Of a stretch of DNA of 5,544 nt, positions 5,282 through 5,544 are shown piece after piece. The notes under the pieces are model-generated. The model was given only the letters and a program-made list of their open reading frames with translations. It had not been told where the DNA came from and made no database searches. Position 1 is the first letter of the stretch. The number at the start of each line of letters is the position of its first letter. Made by a program: the position numbers and the translations under genes. Origin of the DNA: Thermomicrobiales bacterium (GTDB lineage Bacteria; Chloroflexota; Chloroflexia; Thermomicrobiales; UBA6265); the NCBI GenBank assembly GCA_030447145.1, contig JAUJLY010000232.1, forward strand, positions 1 through 5,544, in the 5' to 3' direction.

Positions 5282-5544
5282 GATGACGTGGTGATCTGGA
5301 CGCGTTTGGACGCCTGGGTCTCGGTCCACATGAGGCCATCGCGGACCATTACCGACAAGAGCGTCAGCATCTTGTTCGCCACCGCGATCACGCCCATCTT
5401 GTAGGCCTTGCCGGGGCACCGCATGTAGGTATCGAAGCAGGTCTTGAAATAGGGATCGTGCCGGATCGCGACCCGCCCGCCAGAAAGAGTGCCTTCATCA
5501 CCGCAGCGCGTCCACCGCGAATCCGTCCCGTGGCGTTCCTGGTG
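5278..5544 (-). pseudogene. IS110-family transposase, C-terminal part, frameshifted and cut by window edge
   Basis: Read from the right edge, one frame (5543 down to about 5478) gives ATGRIRGGRAAVMKALFLAG, the conserved RGGR(A)AVR-KALF-LA segment of the Transposase_20 (IS116/IS110/IS902) domain. The expected continuation, VAIRHDPYFKTCFDTYM then GKAYKMGVIAVANKMLTLL and MVRDGLMW, appears only in the neighbouring frame, which ends at the TGA at 5278-5280. The switch falls near 5471-5480 in a G/C-rich run and fits loss of one base; without it the first frame stops soon after. IS110 enzymes are DEDD recombinases guided by a structured RNA. Here only the C-terminal serine-containing domain lies in the window; the catalytic DEDD part would be beyond the edge. 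The gene is most likely inactive, though a sequencing error is possible. Confidence 0.8.

Noticed and set aside
5109..5419. Two minus-strand open frames (76 and 97 codons) across the repeat cluster and transposase end
   Set aside because: They run through the repeats and out of frame with the recognisable transposase domain; Pro/Arg-rich composition indicates chance frames.

Overview
The window looks like part of a high-GC bacterial chromosome. The best guess is a Chloroflexota/Thermomicrobia-like organism. That rests on three soft signs: the Ala/Ser/Pro-rich linker after the signal peptide of the binding protein, the Tat-type export of that protein, and an intergenic relic resembling the dispersed 'GATTCTT...TCAGAATGAC' repeats that I recall from Chloroflexota genomes. 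The taxon is an inference, not something the sequence proves.

All genes lie on the minus strand, so the biological order runs from right to left. At the right edge (5278-5544) is the 3' end of an IS110-family transposase gene, cut by the window and apparently broken by a one-base frameshift. Next comes a gene-free stretch of about 415 bases (4863-5277). Its right part holds a dense cluster of one short repeat in alternating orientation (about 5039-5244). Its left part is the upstream region of the transport operon, with several small dyads and a clear Shine-Dalgarno.

The core is a CUT1-type ABC importer: a Tat-exported solute-binding protein (3480-4862), a MalF/UgpA-like permease (2519-3409) and a MalG/UgpE-like permease (1593-2522). 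Two tandem hairpins separate the binding-protein gene from the permeases. The two permease genes overlap by four bases (ATGA). No ATPase gene is in the window; in this family it is often a shared MsmX/UgpC-type subunit encoded elsewhere.

After a 326-base gap with hairpins and a degenerate dispersed repeat comes the first 422 codons of a divergent argininosuccinate-lyase-family enzyme (1-1266), which runs off the left edge. It may be co-transcribed with the importer and act on the imported compound or a product of it, but the substrate cannot be read from the sequence.

The most unusual part is the alternating repeat cluster beside the broken IS110 element. It could be a palindromic target of the IS, or a structured non-coding end belonging to the element.
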